NCBI RefSeq assembly: GCF_900187265.1
Contig: NZ_LT906450.1
Span: 124,001 to 188,000 of the forward strand
DNA from: Rhodococcus rhodochrous
GTDB taxonomy: Bacteria > Actinomycetota > Actinomycetes > Mycobacteriales > Mycobacteriaceae
Direction of reading: 5' to 3'
DNA length: 64,000 bases
A program made the translations under genes and the position numbers. Positions 1-8,386 of the stretch are shown piece by piece; positions within the stretch are counted from its first letter, which is position 1, and each line of letters opens with the position of its first letter. Under the pieces are notes generated by a model. The model was given only the letters and a program-made list of their open reading frames with translations, was not told where the DNA came from and ran no database searches.

Positions 1-828
1 GGTTTCGCGCGGATGGTCGACGACATCGTCGACGTGAAACCGGTCGACGCGGCACCGGTTCTCGACGCGCTCGAGCGCCGCCTCTCCGATGCGCTCGGGG
101 GCAGGCCGCCGACCTACGACGACTTCGGTCTCGTGCTGCGGGCCCTCGTCGACACCACGCAGCGGTACGACATCCCGCACGAGTACTACTACGCCTTCCT
201 GCGGTCGATGCGGATGGACATCCCCGGCACCGAACTGTTCCGGTCGCGGTACCGCACGATGGACGAACTGTCGGAGTACATGTACGGCTCGGCCGCCGTC
301 ATCGGACTGCAGATGCTGCCCATCCTCGGGATCGAGGGCGCACGCGAACGGGCCGAGGCCCCCGCCGCCGCGCTCGGCGAGGCATTCCAGCTCACCAACT
401 TCATCCGCGACATGGGCGAGGACCTCGACCGCGACCGCATCTACCTGCCCACCGACATCCTCGCCGCCTTCGACGTGGACGAGGACCTGCTGTGGCACTG
501 CCGCACGACCGGGCAGCGCGACGTGCGGCTCGAGCGCGCTCTCGCACACCTGATCGCGCACACCCGCTCGATCTACCGCGTGGCCGAACCGGGCATCGAC
601 CTGCTCGACCCCAAGGTGCGTCCCGCGATGCGGACCGCCTTCGTCCTGTACGGCGACATCCTGCGGGCGGTGGAGGAGAGCGGATACCGGGTACTCCACC
701 AGCGCGCACGCGTGTCGCGGCGCCGGCGCCTGTCGGTGGCGGCACCGCGGCTGGCCTCGGCCGGTTGGACCACGCTGCGTTCACGGTCGAGACTGGGGAC
801 GCCCACCGCGCCGCTGCTCGGCCGGTGA
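1..828 (+). CDS. crtB: Phytoene synthase, 5'-truncated by the window edge
   Basis: Condenses two geranylgeranyl diphosphates to phytoene, the first committed step of carotenoid synthesis. The reading frame is open from base 1 (GFARMVDDIVD), so the N-terminus lies outside the window. Both Asp-rich magnesium/diphosphate motifs of the squalene/phytoene synthase family are visible: DDIVD near base 20 and NFIRDMGEDLDRDRIYLP near base 400. The C-terminal tail is Arg-rich and ends TAPLLGR. idi follows 53 bp downstream on the same strand, so the two probably form the end of a carotenoid operon. Dehydrosqualene synthase is the main alternative, but a neighbouring idi in an actinobacterium favours phytoene synthase. 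Confidence 0.9.
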   Translation, partial: GFARMVDDIVDVKPVDAAPVLDALERRLSDALGGRPPTYDDFGLVLRALVDTTQRYDIPHEYYYAFLRSMRMDIPGTELFRSRYRTMDELSEYMYGSAAVIGLQMLPILGIEGARERAEAPAAALGEAFQLTNFIRDMGEDLDRDRIYLPTDILAAFDVDEDLLWHCRTTGQRDVRLERALAHLIAHTRSIYRVAEPGIDLLDPKVRPAMRTAFVLYGDILRAVEESGYRVLHQRARVSRRRRLSVAAPRLASAGWTTLRSRSRLGTPTAPLLGR

Positions 829-880
829 CGCCCGTCCGGCCGAACCGGAATCCGGACACGAATACAGAACAGGACATCAC

Positions 881-1480
881 ATGGAACAGGTCGTGCTGCT
901 CGACGATGCAGGTCGCGCGGTCGGGATCGAACCGAAGGCCACGGTGCACACCACGGACACCCCGCTGCACCTCGCCTTCTCGTCGTACGTCTTCGACCCC
1001 CACGGCAACGTTCTGCTCACCCGGCGCGCCCTGGACAAGTCGACCTTCCCCGGTGTCCTGACGAACAGCTGCTGCGGTCATCCGGCGCCGGACGAGCCGC
1101 TCACCGAGGCCGTGCGCCGTCGGCTGCATCAGGAACTCGGGCTCGACGTGCACGACATCGAGGTGGTCCTGCCGTCCTTCCGCTACCGGGCGGTCATGGA
1201 CAACGGCATCGTGGAGAACGAGATCTGCCCCGTCTTCCGCGTGCTCTACGACGGGCCGGCGCCGGTCCCCGAGCCGTCGGAGGTGCACGACACCGAGTGG
1301 GTCGACTGGACGGAGTTCTCCGAGGACGTCGTCGAGGGACGCCGTGAGGTGTCGGTGTGGTGCCGCGAGCAGGTGGAGCAGCTCCGTAAGCTCGGTCCCG
1401 ACCCGCTGCGCTGGCCCGTGGCGTCCGCCGCCGATCTGCCGCCCGCCGCACCCGACAGGACGGCACCCGAGCTCCGATAG
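881..1480 (+). CDS. idi: Isopentenyl-diphosphate delta-isomerase, type 1
   Basis: Interconverts isopentenyl and dimethylallyl diphosphate to feed isoprenoid and carotenoid synthesis. The 199-aa protein has the type-1 Nudix fold. Its catalytic Cys lies in TNSCCGHP, the Nudix-like helix in EAVRRRLHQELGL, and the acidic metal-binding segment in MDNGIVENEICPVF. Length fits the family (about 180-200 aa). The ATG start is preceded by AGGACATCAC, a usable ribosome site. It follows crtB closely on the same strand. The C-terminal 20 residues are Pro/Ala-rich and look disordered. Confidence 0.94.
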   Translation: MEQVVLLDDAGRAVGIEPKATVHTTDTPLHLAFSSYVFDPHGNVLLTRRALDKSTFPGVLTNSCCGHPAPDEPLTEAVRRRLHQELGLDVHDIEVVLPSFRYRAVMDNGIVENEICPVFRVLYDGPAPVPEPSEVHDTEWVDWTEFSEDVVEGRREVSVWCREQVEQLRKLGPDPLRWPVASAADLPPAAPDRTAPELR

Positions 1481-1518
1481 GGCCTCATCCCGCCCACAGG
1501 GTCGTTAACGTCGACCCT

Positions 1519-2271
1519 GTGATCGACCCGACCGTCCTGATCCGCACGATCGTCGGCGTCCTCGCCCTCGCCGCGATCTCGACGGCGGTGCTGTGGGCGT
1601 TCCGGGTTCCGCACCGATTCGCGCCCGTCGGCGCCATCGCCCGCGGCGCGGTCCAGCTCGCGCTCATCAGCGTCGTGCTCTCCGGCGTCATCACCGACGC
1701 CCGATGGGTCGCGGTGGTGCTCGTCGTGATGTTCACCGTCGCGTGGTGGACGGCCTGCCGGCGGATCGGGAACGAGGCCGTCGTGCGCGGGGCGACGGCC
1801 GCCGCGATGTCGACCGGTGTGCTCGTCGCGGCGGGCATCGTCTTCGCGACCGGCGCGGTGGAGGCAACCCCGCGCTACGCGCTCGCGCTCGGCGGCATCA
1901 TCATCGGCAACACCATGACCGTCGCGACCCTCGCCGGTCGACGCTTCCACGAAACCGTCGACGACCACTGGTCCGAGGTGGAGGGCTGGCTTGCGCTCGG
2001 CGCGACCATGCGGCAGGCGACGCTCGCCCCCGCTCGCTTCGCCGTGCACGCGGCGATGATCCCGTCGACCGATCAGACGAGGACGACGGGTCTGGTGACC
2101 CTGCCCGGAGCCTTCGTCGGCGCGATCTTCGGCGGGCTGTCGCCGGTGGAGGCCGGACGGTTCCAGGTGGTCGTGCTCGCCGCGATCATGGCGACGGCGT
2201 CGATCACGTCCGTGCTGATGGCGCTCGGCCTCGGTCGCGCCCTACGTCACCGCCCCGTCGTCGTCGTGTGA
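1519..2271 (+). CDS. FetB/UPF0014-family ABC transporter permease
   Basis: A 250-aa integral membrane protein of the UPF0014 (FetB/YbbM) family, with about seven hydrophobic segments. It carries the conserved GGIIIGNTM segment, an EVEGWLALGATMRQA cytoplasmic loop and TLPGAFVGAIFGGLSP. E. coli FetB is the membrane part of an iron exporter and plant relatives act in aluminium tolerance; the substrate here is unknown. No FetA-type ATPase gene adjoins it, so the partner must be elsewhere. The GTG start has no ribosome site, but TAACGT lies 7 nt upstream, the pattern of a leaderless transcript. Confidence 0.82.
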   Translation: MIDPTVLIRTIVGVLALAAISTAVLWAFRVPHRFAPVGAIARGAVQLALISVVLSGVITDARWVAVVLVVMFTVAWWTACRRIGNEAVVRGATAAAMSTGVLVAAGIVFATGAVEATPRYALALGGIIIGNTMTVATLAGRRFHETVDDHWSEVEGWLALGATMRQATLAPARFAVHAAMIPSTDQTRTTGLVTLPGAFVGAIFGGLSPVEAGRFQVVVLAAIMATASITSVLMALGLGRALRHRPVVVV

Positions 2272-2342
2272 GACGGCGGTCTGCCGTGCGGGCGCCATCG
2301 GAGTAGGAGTGGATACAACCGCTGCCGAGGGAAGGATCGTCG

Positions 2343-5300
2343 ATGCTGCTCGTAGCCAACCGGGGTGAGATCGCGTTGCGTGTCGTCCGCACGGCCGGGG
2401 ACCTCGGACTCGACACCGTCGCCGTCCACGCCGCGGACGACGCCGACGCTCCGCACGTCCGCGCCGCCACGCGAGCCGAGGCCCTGCCGGGGTCCGGTCC
2501 CTCGGCCTATCTCGACCCCGACGCGATCGTCGGTGTCGCCCGGGCGACGGGATGCACGCTCGTGCATCCCGGTTACGGATTCCTCAGCGAGAACGCTGCC
2601 TTCGCACAGGCCTGCGCAGATGCCGGACTCACCTTCGTCGGGCCGTCCCCGGAAGCATTGCGCATCCTCGGCGACAAGCGGGCCGCCCGCTCGGTGGCGG
2701 AGGAACTCGGCATCCCGGTGACCGCCGCCGTCGAGGCGACGGATCCGGAGTCCGTGCGGGCCTTCCTGCGCGACCGTCCGGGCGGGATCGTCGTCAAGGC
2801 ACTGGCAGGTGGTGGCGGTCGCGGCATGCGCGTGGTCCGCGATGCCGCCGATCTCGACGAGGCGCTCCGGCTCGCCGCTGCCGAAGCGCACGCCGCCTTC
2901 GACGACGACCGGCTGTACGCCGAGGCGCTCGTCGAGCGTGCCCGGCACGTCGAGGTGCAGGTCGTGGCTGCCGAATCGAGGCCGGGTACCCGCGCGGTGG
3001 CATTGGGCGATCGCGACTGCAGCGTGCAGCGCCGGCACCAGAAGCTCGTGGAGATCGCACCCGCGCCCGATCTGCCCCACGCCCTGCGGGAGGCGCTGCA
3101 CGGCGCGGCGGTCCGGCTGATCGGGCACGTCGGGTGCCACGGACTGTCCACCGTCGAATTCCTCGTCCACGACGACGGTTTCGTGTTTCTCGAGGTCAAC
3201 CCCCGGATCCAGGTGGAACACACCGTCACCGAGGAGGTGACGGGCGTCGACCTCGTGGCGACCCAGATCGCGATCGCTCGCGGGGCGGGATTCGACGAAC
3301 TCGGTCTCCCGGAAGGAATCACCTTCGACGGCAGCGGGATAGGCGGACGTCCTGCGGCGGCGCAGGGCATCGCGGTGCAGGTGCGCGTCAACGCCGAGAC
3401 GCCGCGCGCCGACGGCATCGCCCTGCCCGCCGCCGGGACGCTCACCGCGTTCACACCACCCACCGGACCGGGCATCCGCGTCGACACCCACGGCCGGCCC
3501 GGCCTCGAGGTGACCGGACGTTACGACTCGCTGCTCGCCAAGGTCGTCGCGTACGTGCGCTCCGGCGACCGCGCGGCGGTCCTGCGCAAGGCGTCGACGG
3601 CACTCGGCGAGTTCGTCGTCGACGGTGTGGACACCAACCGCGACCTTCTGCAGAAGATCCTGGACGACAAGGAGTTCCGATCCGGAAGTATCCACACCAC
3701 GTGGTTGGGGGAGCGGCTCGCGGATTTCGTCGACGCGATCACGACAGCGCCGGTGGAGTACACGGATCTGCGCGCCGACGAACACGCGGTGCGCGCCGAG
3801 ATGGTCGGCACGGTCGTGGAGATCGCCCGCGCAGGCGACACCGTTCCGGCGGGTGCGCCGCTCGCCGTGCTCGACGCGATGAAGATGCAGCACGAGATCC
3901 GGGCACCCGGCAGTGCCGTGGTCGAACGTGTGCTCGTCGAGCCGGGCCGCACCGTCGACCCGGGCACGGTGCTCGCGGTGGTCCGCCTGTTCGACGCGGA
4001 GACCGCGACGGACGACATCGCCGCCGTCGACCTCGACGCCGACCGCGCCGACCTCGACGAGATCCGTCGCAGACACGAGATCACCACCGACGCGGCGCGA
4101 CCCGAGGTCGTGGCGAAGCGGCACGGGCGGGGCCGGCGCACGGCACGCGAGAACATCGCCGACCTCGTCGACGACGGCAGCTTCGTCGAATACGGACCGC
4201 TCGTCCTCGCCGCGCAGCGCGGCCGCCGCAGCGAGGAGGACCTGATCGCGAACACCCCGGCGGACGGGCTCGTCGGCGGCACCGCCCGGATCGGTGGGGC
4301 CGAGGTGGTCGTGATGTCCTACGACTACACCGTCCTCGCGGGCACCCAGGGCCGCAACAACCACCGCAAGACCGATCGGCTGCTCGAACTCGCCGCCCGG
4401 CGGCGGGTGCCGCTCGTGCTGTTCGCCGAGGGTGGCGGCGGGCGACCCGGGGACGTCGACGCCGGTTCCGGTGCGGGACTCGACCTGCCCACCTTCCGCT
4501 CGATGGCGTCACTGCGCGGACGCGTGCCCACCGTCGCGGTCGTCTCCGGCCGCTGCTTCGCGGGCAACGCCGCGCTCGCCGGGGTGTGCGACGTGCTCAT
4601 CGCGACCCCCGACGCCACTATCGGCATGGGCGGTCCCGCGATGATCGAGGGCGGAGGGCTCGGGGTGCACCGCCCCGAGGACATCGGACCGATCGACGTG
4701 CAACGCCGCAACGGGGTCGTGCACGTCGCCGCGCGCGACGAGGCGCACGCCGTGGACGTCGCCCGGCGATATCTCGCCTACTTCACCGCGCCGCACGAGG
4801 ACCGGCAGGCACCCGACCCGCGTCTCGCGCGACATGTGGTGCCGGAGAACCGTCTCCGCGCCTACGACGTGCGATCGGCGATCGACGCGATCGCCGACGT
4901 CGGATCGGTGCTCGAACTGCGCCCGGACCACGGCGTCGGCATCGTCACCGCCCTGATGCGCGTCGAAGGCGCCGCCTACGGTGTGCTCGCCAACAGCAGT
5001 GCCCACCTCGGCGGGGCGATCGACGCGGAGGCCGCAGACAAGGCCGCGGACTTCCTGGAACTGTGCGAATCGCACCGGCTGCCCGTGGTGAGCCTGTGCG
5101 ACACACCGGGATTCATGGTCGGACCGGAATCTGAGAAGGACGCCACCGTGCGCCGCTTCGGACGCTTCTTCGTCGCCGGTGCACGCCTGACCGTCCCGTT
5201 CGGCATGATCATCCTCCGCAAGGGCTACGGCCTCGGCGCGATGGCGATGGCCGGCGGATCCTTCCACGCACCCGAATTCACCGTCGCGTGGCCGACGGGG

Positions 5301-5525
5301 GAGATCGGCGGGATGGGACTCGAAGGGGCCGTGCGGCTCGGCTTCCGCAAGGAACTCGACGCCGCGGAGACACCCCGGGAGCGCGAGGAACTGTTCGACC
5401 GGCTCGTCGCCCTCGCCTACCAGCAGGGCAAGGCGCTGCAGGCGGCGACGAGCTTCGAACTCGACGACGTCATCGACCCCGCCGACAGTCGCGCCTGGAT
5501 CGCGCGACTGGTGCAACCGCGGTGA
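2343..5525 (+). CDS. Single-chain biotin-dependent acyl-CoA carboxylase (BC-BCCP-CT fusion)
   Basis: A 1060-aa fusion of all three parts of an acyl-CoA carboxylase. The biotin carboxylase with its ATP-grasp fold occupies about residues 1-440 (start LLVANRGEIALRV, glycine loop VKALAGGGGRGMR, EVNPRIQVEHTVTE). A biotinyl domain follows at about 475-555, with biotin-accepting Lys514 in DAMKMQHE. A crotonase-like carboxyltransferase fills about 570-1060, including GGGRPGDVD, a GGPAMIEGGG oxyanion segment and CDTPGFMVGPE. Acetyl-, propionyl- or a longer acyl-CoA could be the substrate; sequence alone does not decide. The downstream udgX gene begins 20 bp later but is unrelated in function. Confidence 0.88.
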   Translation: MLLVANRGEIALRVVRTAGDLGLDTVAVHAADDADAPHVRAATRAEALPGSGPSAYLDPDAIVGVARATGCTLVHPGYGFLSENAAFAQACADAGLTFVGPSPEALRILGDKRAARSVAEELGIPVTAAVEATDPESVRAFLRDRPGGIVVKALAGGGGRGMRVVRDAADLDEALRLAAAEAHAAFDDDRLYAEALVERARHVEVQVVAAESRPGTRAVALGDRDCSVQRRHQKLVEIAPAPDLPHALREALHGAAVRLIGHVGCHGLSTVEFLVHDDGFVFLEVNPRIQVEHTVTEEVTGVDLVATQIAIARGAGFDELGLPEGITFDGSGIGGRPAAAQGIAVQVRVNAETPRADGIALPAAGTLTAFTPPTGPGIRVDTHGRPGLEVTGRYDSLLAKVVAYVRSGDRAAVLRKASTALGEFVVDGVDTNRDLLQKILDDKEFRSGSIHTTWLGERLADFVDAITTAPVEYTDLRADEHAVRAEMVGTVVEIARAGDTVPAGAPLAVLDAMKMQHEIRAPGSAVVERVLVEPGRTVDPGTVLAVVRLFDAETATDDIAAVDLDADRADLDEIRRRHEITTDAARPEVVAKRHGRGRRTARENIADLVDDGSFVEYGPLVLAAQRGRRSEEDLIANTPADGLVGGTARIGGAEVVVMSYDYTVLAGTQGRNNHRKTDRLLELAARRRVPLVLFAEGGGGRPGDVDAGSGAGLDLPTFRSMASLRGRVPTVAVVSGRCFAGNAALAGVCDVLIATPDATIGMGGPAMIEGGGLGVHRPEDIGPIDVQRRNGVVHVAARDEAHAVDVARRYLAYFTAPHEDRQAPDPRLARHVVPENRLRAYDVRSAIDAIADVGSVLELRPDHGVGIVTALMRVEGAAYGVLANSSAHLGGAIDAEAADKAADFLELCESHRLPVVSLCDTPGFMVGPESEKDATVRRFGRFFVAGARLTVPFGMIILRKGYGLGAMAMAGGSFHAPEFTVAWPTGEIGGMGLEGAVRLGFRKELDAAETPREREELFDRLVALAYQQGKALQAATSFELDDVIDPADSRAWIARLVQPR

Positions 5526-5544
5526 ACCCGGGTATGCGACAGCC

Positions 5545-6183
5545 ATGGTGACCTATCCCGGCGCGCAGCAGTACGTACCCGACAGCCGCGACCTCGCCGA
5601 CCTCGCCGCCGCCTCGGCGGGATGCCGGGGATGCGATCTCTACAGGGCCGCCGAGCGGACGGTCTTCGGGGCAGGGGTGCGCGACGCACGCATGCTGTTC
5701 GTCGGCGAACAACCGGGCAACGAGGAGGATCTCGCGGGAGAACCGTTCGTCGGGCCCGCGGGGCACCTGTTCGACAAGGCCCTCGAACGCGCGGGCATCG
5801 ATCGCGGGACGGTGTACGTGACCAACGCCGTCAAGCATTTCCGCTTCGACCGGTCCGCCAACGGCCGCAGACGGATCCACAAGAAACCGTCGGGTGGGCA
5901 GGTCGCGGCGTGCCGCCCGTGGCTCGAGGCCGAGCTCGATGCCGTCCGCCCCGACGTGGTGGTGTGCCTCGGAGCCACCGCCGCGCAGTCACTGCTCGGC
6001 AAGGACTTCAAGCTCACACAACACCGCGGTGAGGTCCTGAATCTGCCCGAGGAGCTGTGCGGGTCGTGCGATCCGGCGGTGGTCGTCACCGTGCACCCGT
6101 CGGCGGTGCTGCGGGCGAAATCGCAGCGCGACGACATGTTCCGCTCGTTCGTGCAGGACCTGGAACGCGCGGCAAGCCTGTGA
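5545..6183 (+). CDS. udgX: UdgX-type uracil-DNA glycosylase (uracil-DNA crosslinking)
   Basis: A 212-aa uracil-DNA glycosylase superfamily member. Seen directly: motif I GEQPGNEED (residues 54-62), four Cys suited to a [4Fe-4S] cluster (C27, C30, C123, C141), and motif II HPSAVLR (184-190). The diagnostic insertion is RRRIH (108-112), which matches the KRRIH loop of Mycobacterium smegmatis UdgX. There the loop His makes a covalent bond to the abasic sugar after uracil release. His112 is the equivalent residue, so a suicide, DNA-crosslinking reaction is expected rather than simple turnover. It probably acts in uracil repair or tolerance in the cytoplasm. The stop codon lies at the start of a 25-bp tandem repeat. 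Confidence 0.9.
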   Translation: MVTYPGAQQYVPDSRDLADLAAASAGCRGCDLYRAAERTVFGAGVRDARMLFVGEQPGNEEDLAGEPFVGPAGHLFDKALERAGIDRGTVYVTNAVKHFRFDRSANGRRRIHKKPSGGQVAACRPWLEAELDAVRPDVVVCLGATAAQSLLGKDFKLTQHRGEVLNLPEELCGSCDPAVVVTVHPSAVLRAKSQRDDMFRSFVQDLERAASL

Positions 6184-6243
6184 CGACTCGGCCGTCGTCG
6201 GTTTGTGACGGCTCGGCCGTCGTCGGCTTGTGACGGCTCAGCC
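6180..6243 (+). repeat. 25-bp tandem repeat, about 2.5 copies
   Basis: Copies begin at 6180, 6205 and 6230 with GTGACGRCTCGGCCGTCG-type sequence. The first two copies differ at two positions and the third is partial. Each copy carries a TGA. The array fills the gap between the convergent udgX and copD genes and includes both stop codons, so it may have arisen by slippage or duplication of the 3' ends. Confidence 0.85.
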
Positions 6244-7176
6244 GGTGGTCGCGAGCCCGGCCGCGAGCCCGAGCGCCACCGACATCGCGCACACCTCGAG
6301 GACGGCGTTGCGCAGCGACTCCTCCTCCGGCAGGCGGTGCGTCGAGGCTGCCGGGAGCCAGTTGCGTCGCCAGTTCCACGCGAGCCCGAGCAGGGCGCAC
6401 AGCACGAACGCCTTCGCGAGCACGACGCGTCCGTAACCGGTGCCCAGTAGCGCAGAGACCGAGCCGAGCCGTACCGCCGAGTCGACCAGGCCCGTGATCA
6501 CCAACGCCACCACGCACCGCACGGCCAACTGCGAGTAGCGCGGCAGTAGTTCCGCCCACGCGCCGCGGCCCCGCACGGTGACGGCCAGCGCCACGAGTAC
6601 CCCGAACCACACCGCGGCCGCGAGCACGTGCACGGCGTTGAACAGCGACCCCAGCGGTTGCTGCGCCATGTGGCCGGTGACCGGGCGGGCAATCAACGCG
6701 AGCGCCGCGGCGACGAGCACCGGCAGGGTGGACCACGACGCCGACCGGCGGTACGCCACCGCGGCGACGACGACGATCGCGGCGATGCACACCCACGCCG
6801 ACGCATCCACGCGGCCCGTGGTGGTGGCCAGGAACTGCCCGAACCGCCCCACGTCCACATCTGTGGCGGGAACGTCGGCGGCGGTGGACGCGGCCCAGGC
6901 GAGGTCGATGCTCGCGAGCGCGAGCCAGACACCGCCGAGCGCGGCGATCGTGCGCCACAGCGTGTCGGAGGAGACCGCGGGACGGCGTTGCCGCTGCACC
7001 ATGACCGCCAGGACGGCGAGTCCGAGCACGGTCGAGCCGACACACAGCCCGATCGCCCGCACGGAACTCGACGGGGCGGGCAGGGCGAGGGAACCGGCCA
7101 CGGCGATGCCCGCGACGGTTCCGAAGGCAACGCCGGCAGCGGCCACGACGAGCCACTGCCGGCGTTCCGGGATCAT
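6238..7176 (-). CDS. copD: CopD-family copper transport membrane protein
   Basis: A 312-aa polytopic membrane protein with about eight hydrophobic segments, of the CopD/PcoD family that moves copper across the inner membrane. The segment GHMAQQPLGSLFNAVHVLAAAVWFGVLVAL is typical: its His and Met residues line the membrane path. The ATG at 7176 (MIPERRQW) is chosen because it follows the upstream copC stop by 5 nt; the longer frame upstream is only an overlap with copC. It is the last gene of the ycnI-copC-copD operon and should cooperate with the CopC domain. Confidence 0.86.
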   Translation of the reverse strand: MIPERRQWLVVAAAGVAFGTVAGIAVAGSLALPAPSSSVRAIGLCVGSTVLGLAVLAVMVQRQRRPAVSSDTLWRTIAALGGVWLALASIDLAWAASTAADVPATDVDVGRFGQFLATTTGRVDASAWVCIAAIVVVAAVAYRRSASWSTLPVLVAAALALIARPVTGHMAQQPLGSLFNAVHVLAAAVWFGVLVALAVTVRGRGAWAELLPRYSQLAVRCVVALVITGLVDSAVRLGSVSALLGTGYGRVVLAKAFVLCALLGLAWNWRRNWLPAASTHRLPEEESLRNAVLEVCAMSVALGLAAGLATTG

Positions 7177-7181
7177 GCGGG

Positions 7182-7715
7182 TCAGGCCTTCGGCTTGCGC
7201 AGCGCGAAGGCGAGACCTGCGGCGACCACGACGACACCTGCGACGACGAACCACCACACGGCCGGTCCGCTGCTGTCGCTCTCGCCCGACTCCGCGCCGG
7301 TCTCGCCGGTCGCGGTGTCACCGGATGCCGCCTCGCCGGGCGTGCCGGTTCCCTCCTGGGTGAGCGTGAAGGTGCGGGTTCCGCTGACGGGATGTCCGTC
7401 GGCGGAGGTCACCCGGTAGGCGATCGTGTACTCGCCCACGGGGCCGAGGCCGTCGAGTTCGACGGCTGCGGTCGCACCCTCGATGATCGGGTCGCTCTTC
7501 GACCACAGGTTGCCGTCCGGCCCGACGACGGTCAGGGCCGCGAACTGTTCCTGCAGGTTCTCGTTGAACGTCACGGTCACCCGATCGGGTGCCTCGGCGA
7601 TCTGCTCGCCGTCCTCGGGCGAGCTCGACAGCACCACCGAGTGGGCGGACGCGGAGCCGACGGACAGGGTCAGAGCCGCGATCACCGCGGTGAGGAGAAC
7701 GAGGATGCGCTTCAT
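7182..7715 (-). CDS. copC: CopC-domain copper-binding protein, membrane-tethered
   Basis: A 177-aa exported copper-resistance protein. It has a Sec signal peptide ending at SASAHS, so mature His1 is the expected N-terminal copper ligand. A CopC beta-barrel follows (residues about 24-120, including SSPEDGEQIAEAPDRVTVTFNENL and SADGHPVSGTRTFTL), then an acidic Thr/Ser/Gly linker and a C-terminal membrane helix (WWFVVAGVVVVAAGLAFAL). Gram-positive CopC proteins often carry this anchor. The ATG at 7715 overlaps the ycnI stop by 4 nt (ATGA), so the two are translationally coupled. Confidence 0.9.
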   Translation of the reverse strand: MKRILVLLTAVIAALTLSVGSASAHSVVLSSSPEDGEQIAEAPDRVTVTFNENLQEQFAALTVVGPDGNLWSKSDPIIEGATAAVELDGLGPVGEYTIAYRVTSADGHPVSGTRTFTLTQEGTGTPGEAASGDTATGETGAESGESDSSGPAVWWFVVAGVVVVAAGLAFALRKPKA

Positions 7716-8386
7716 GCCCGCCGCCCCCGGATCACGGCGCCGAGGCCGAGTGCGGCACCGAGCGCGCCGAGCACCAGGCCGATACCACCGAGCCACCGCG
7801 CGGTGCTGTCGGTGGTGGTGCCGTCCGACGCCGCAGCGGTCTGCCCGGTGTCGGTGGCGTGCGCGTCGCCGCTGCCGCCGTGCCCGTCACCGCTGCTCGC
7901 CGCGAGGGTCAGGTTCGGGGCGGGACGCTCGGGCTCCTCGTCGCCGGTCGCGATCTCATCCCACGCCACGACCTCGCCGTCGCTGTAGGTCTGGATCGCG
8001 GGGAAGGAGACCTCGTCCTCCTCGGGCAGCGGCCCGACGGACAGGACGAACTGCTGGAACTGTCCCGGCCCGACCTGCACGTCCGGCTCGGCGGTCCACG
8101 TCACGGAGGTCGCGAGCTGCGATTCGGGATCCTTCTCGACGGTCGCCGTCCAGCCGGGCAACGGCTCGGTGCGCGCCGAGCGCAGGCCCGGAAGCTCGAC
8201 GGTGACGGCCGTCGTGCCGGCGGTCTCGGACTCGGTGGGGACCCGGAACGTCAGGACGGTGTAACCGCCCTGCTCGGCTCCGGGTGCGACGACGGTGACG
8301 TGGGCGGAGGCGATGCCGGCGCCCGCGACCATCAGCGCAGCGGTTGCTGTCGCGCCCACGAGGGCGCGACGGGAGAACTCGAACAT
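7712..8386 (-). CDS. ycnI: YcnI-like DUF1775 copper-binding protein
   Basis: A 224-aa exported protein. The signal peptide ends in ASAHVTV, leaving an N-terminal His as in YcnI, whose DUF1775 domain binds Cu(II) with a monohistidine brace. The DUF1775 beta-sandwich spans about residues 29-160 (FRVPTESETAGTTAVTVELP, VTWTAEPDVQVGPGQFQQF). A His/Gly/Ser-rich linker and a C-terminal helix (WLGGIGLVLGALGAALGLGAVI) follow. The ATG at 8386 follows a weak purine-rich stretch. A separate membrane-protein frame runs through its first 430 nt out of phase. Confidence 0.88.
   Translation of the reverse strand: MFEFSRRALVGATATAALMVAGAGIASAHVTVVAPGAEQGGYTVLTFRVPTESETAGTTAVTVELPGLRSARTEPLPGWTATVEKDPESQLATSVTWTAEPDVQVGPGQFQQFVLSVGPLPEEDEVSFPAIQTYSDGEVVAWDEIATGDEEPERPAPNLTLAASSGDGHGGSGDAHATDTGQTAAASDGTTTDSTARWLGGIGLVLGALGAALGLGAVIRGRRA

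Noticed and set aside
2247-4364. 705-aa minus-strand frame opposite the carboxylase
   Set aside because: It has no domain or ribosome site and mirrors the biotin carboxylase coding sequence.
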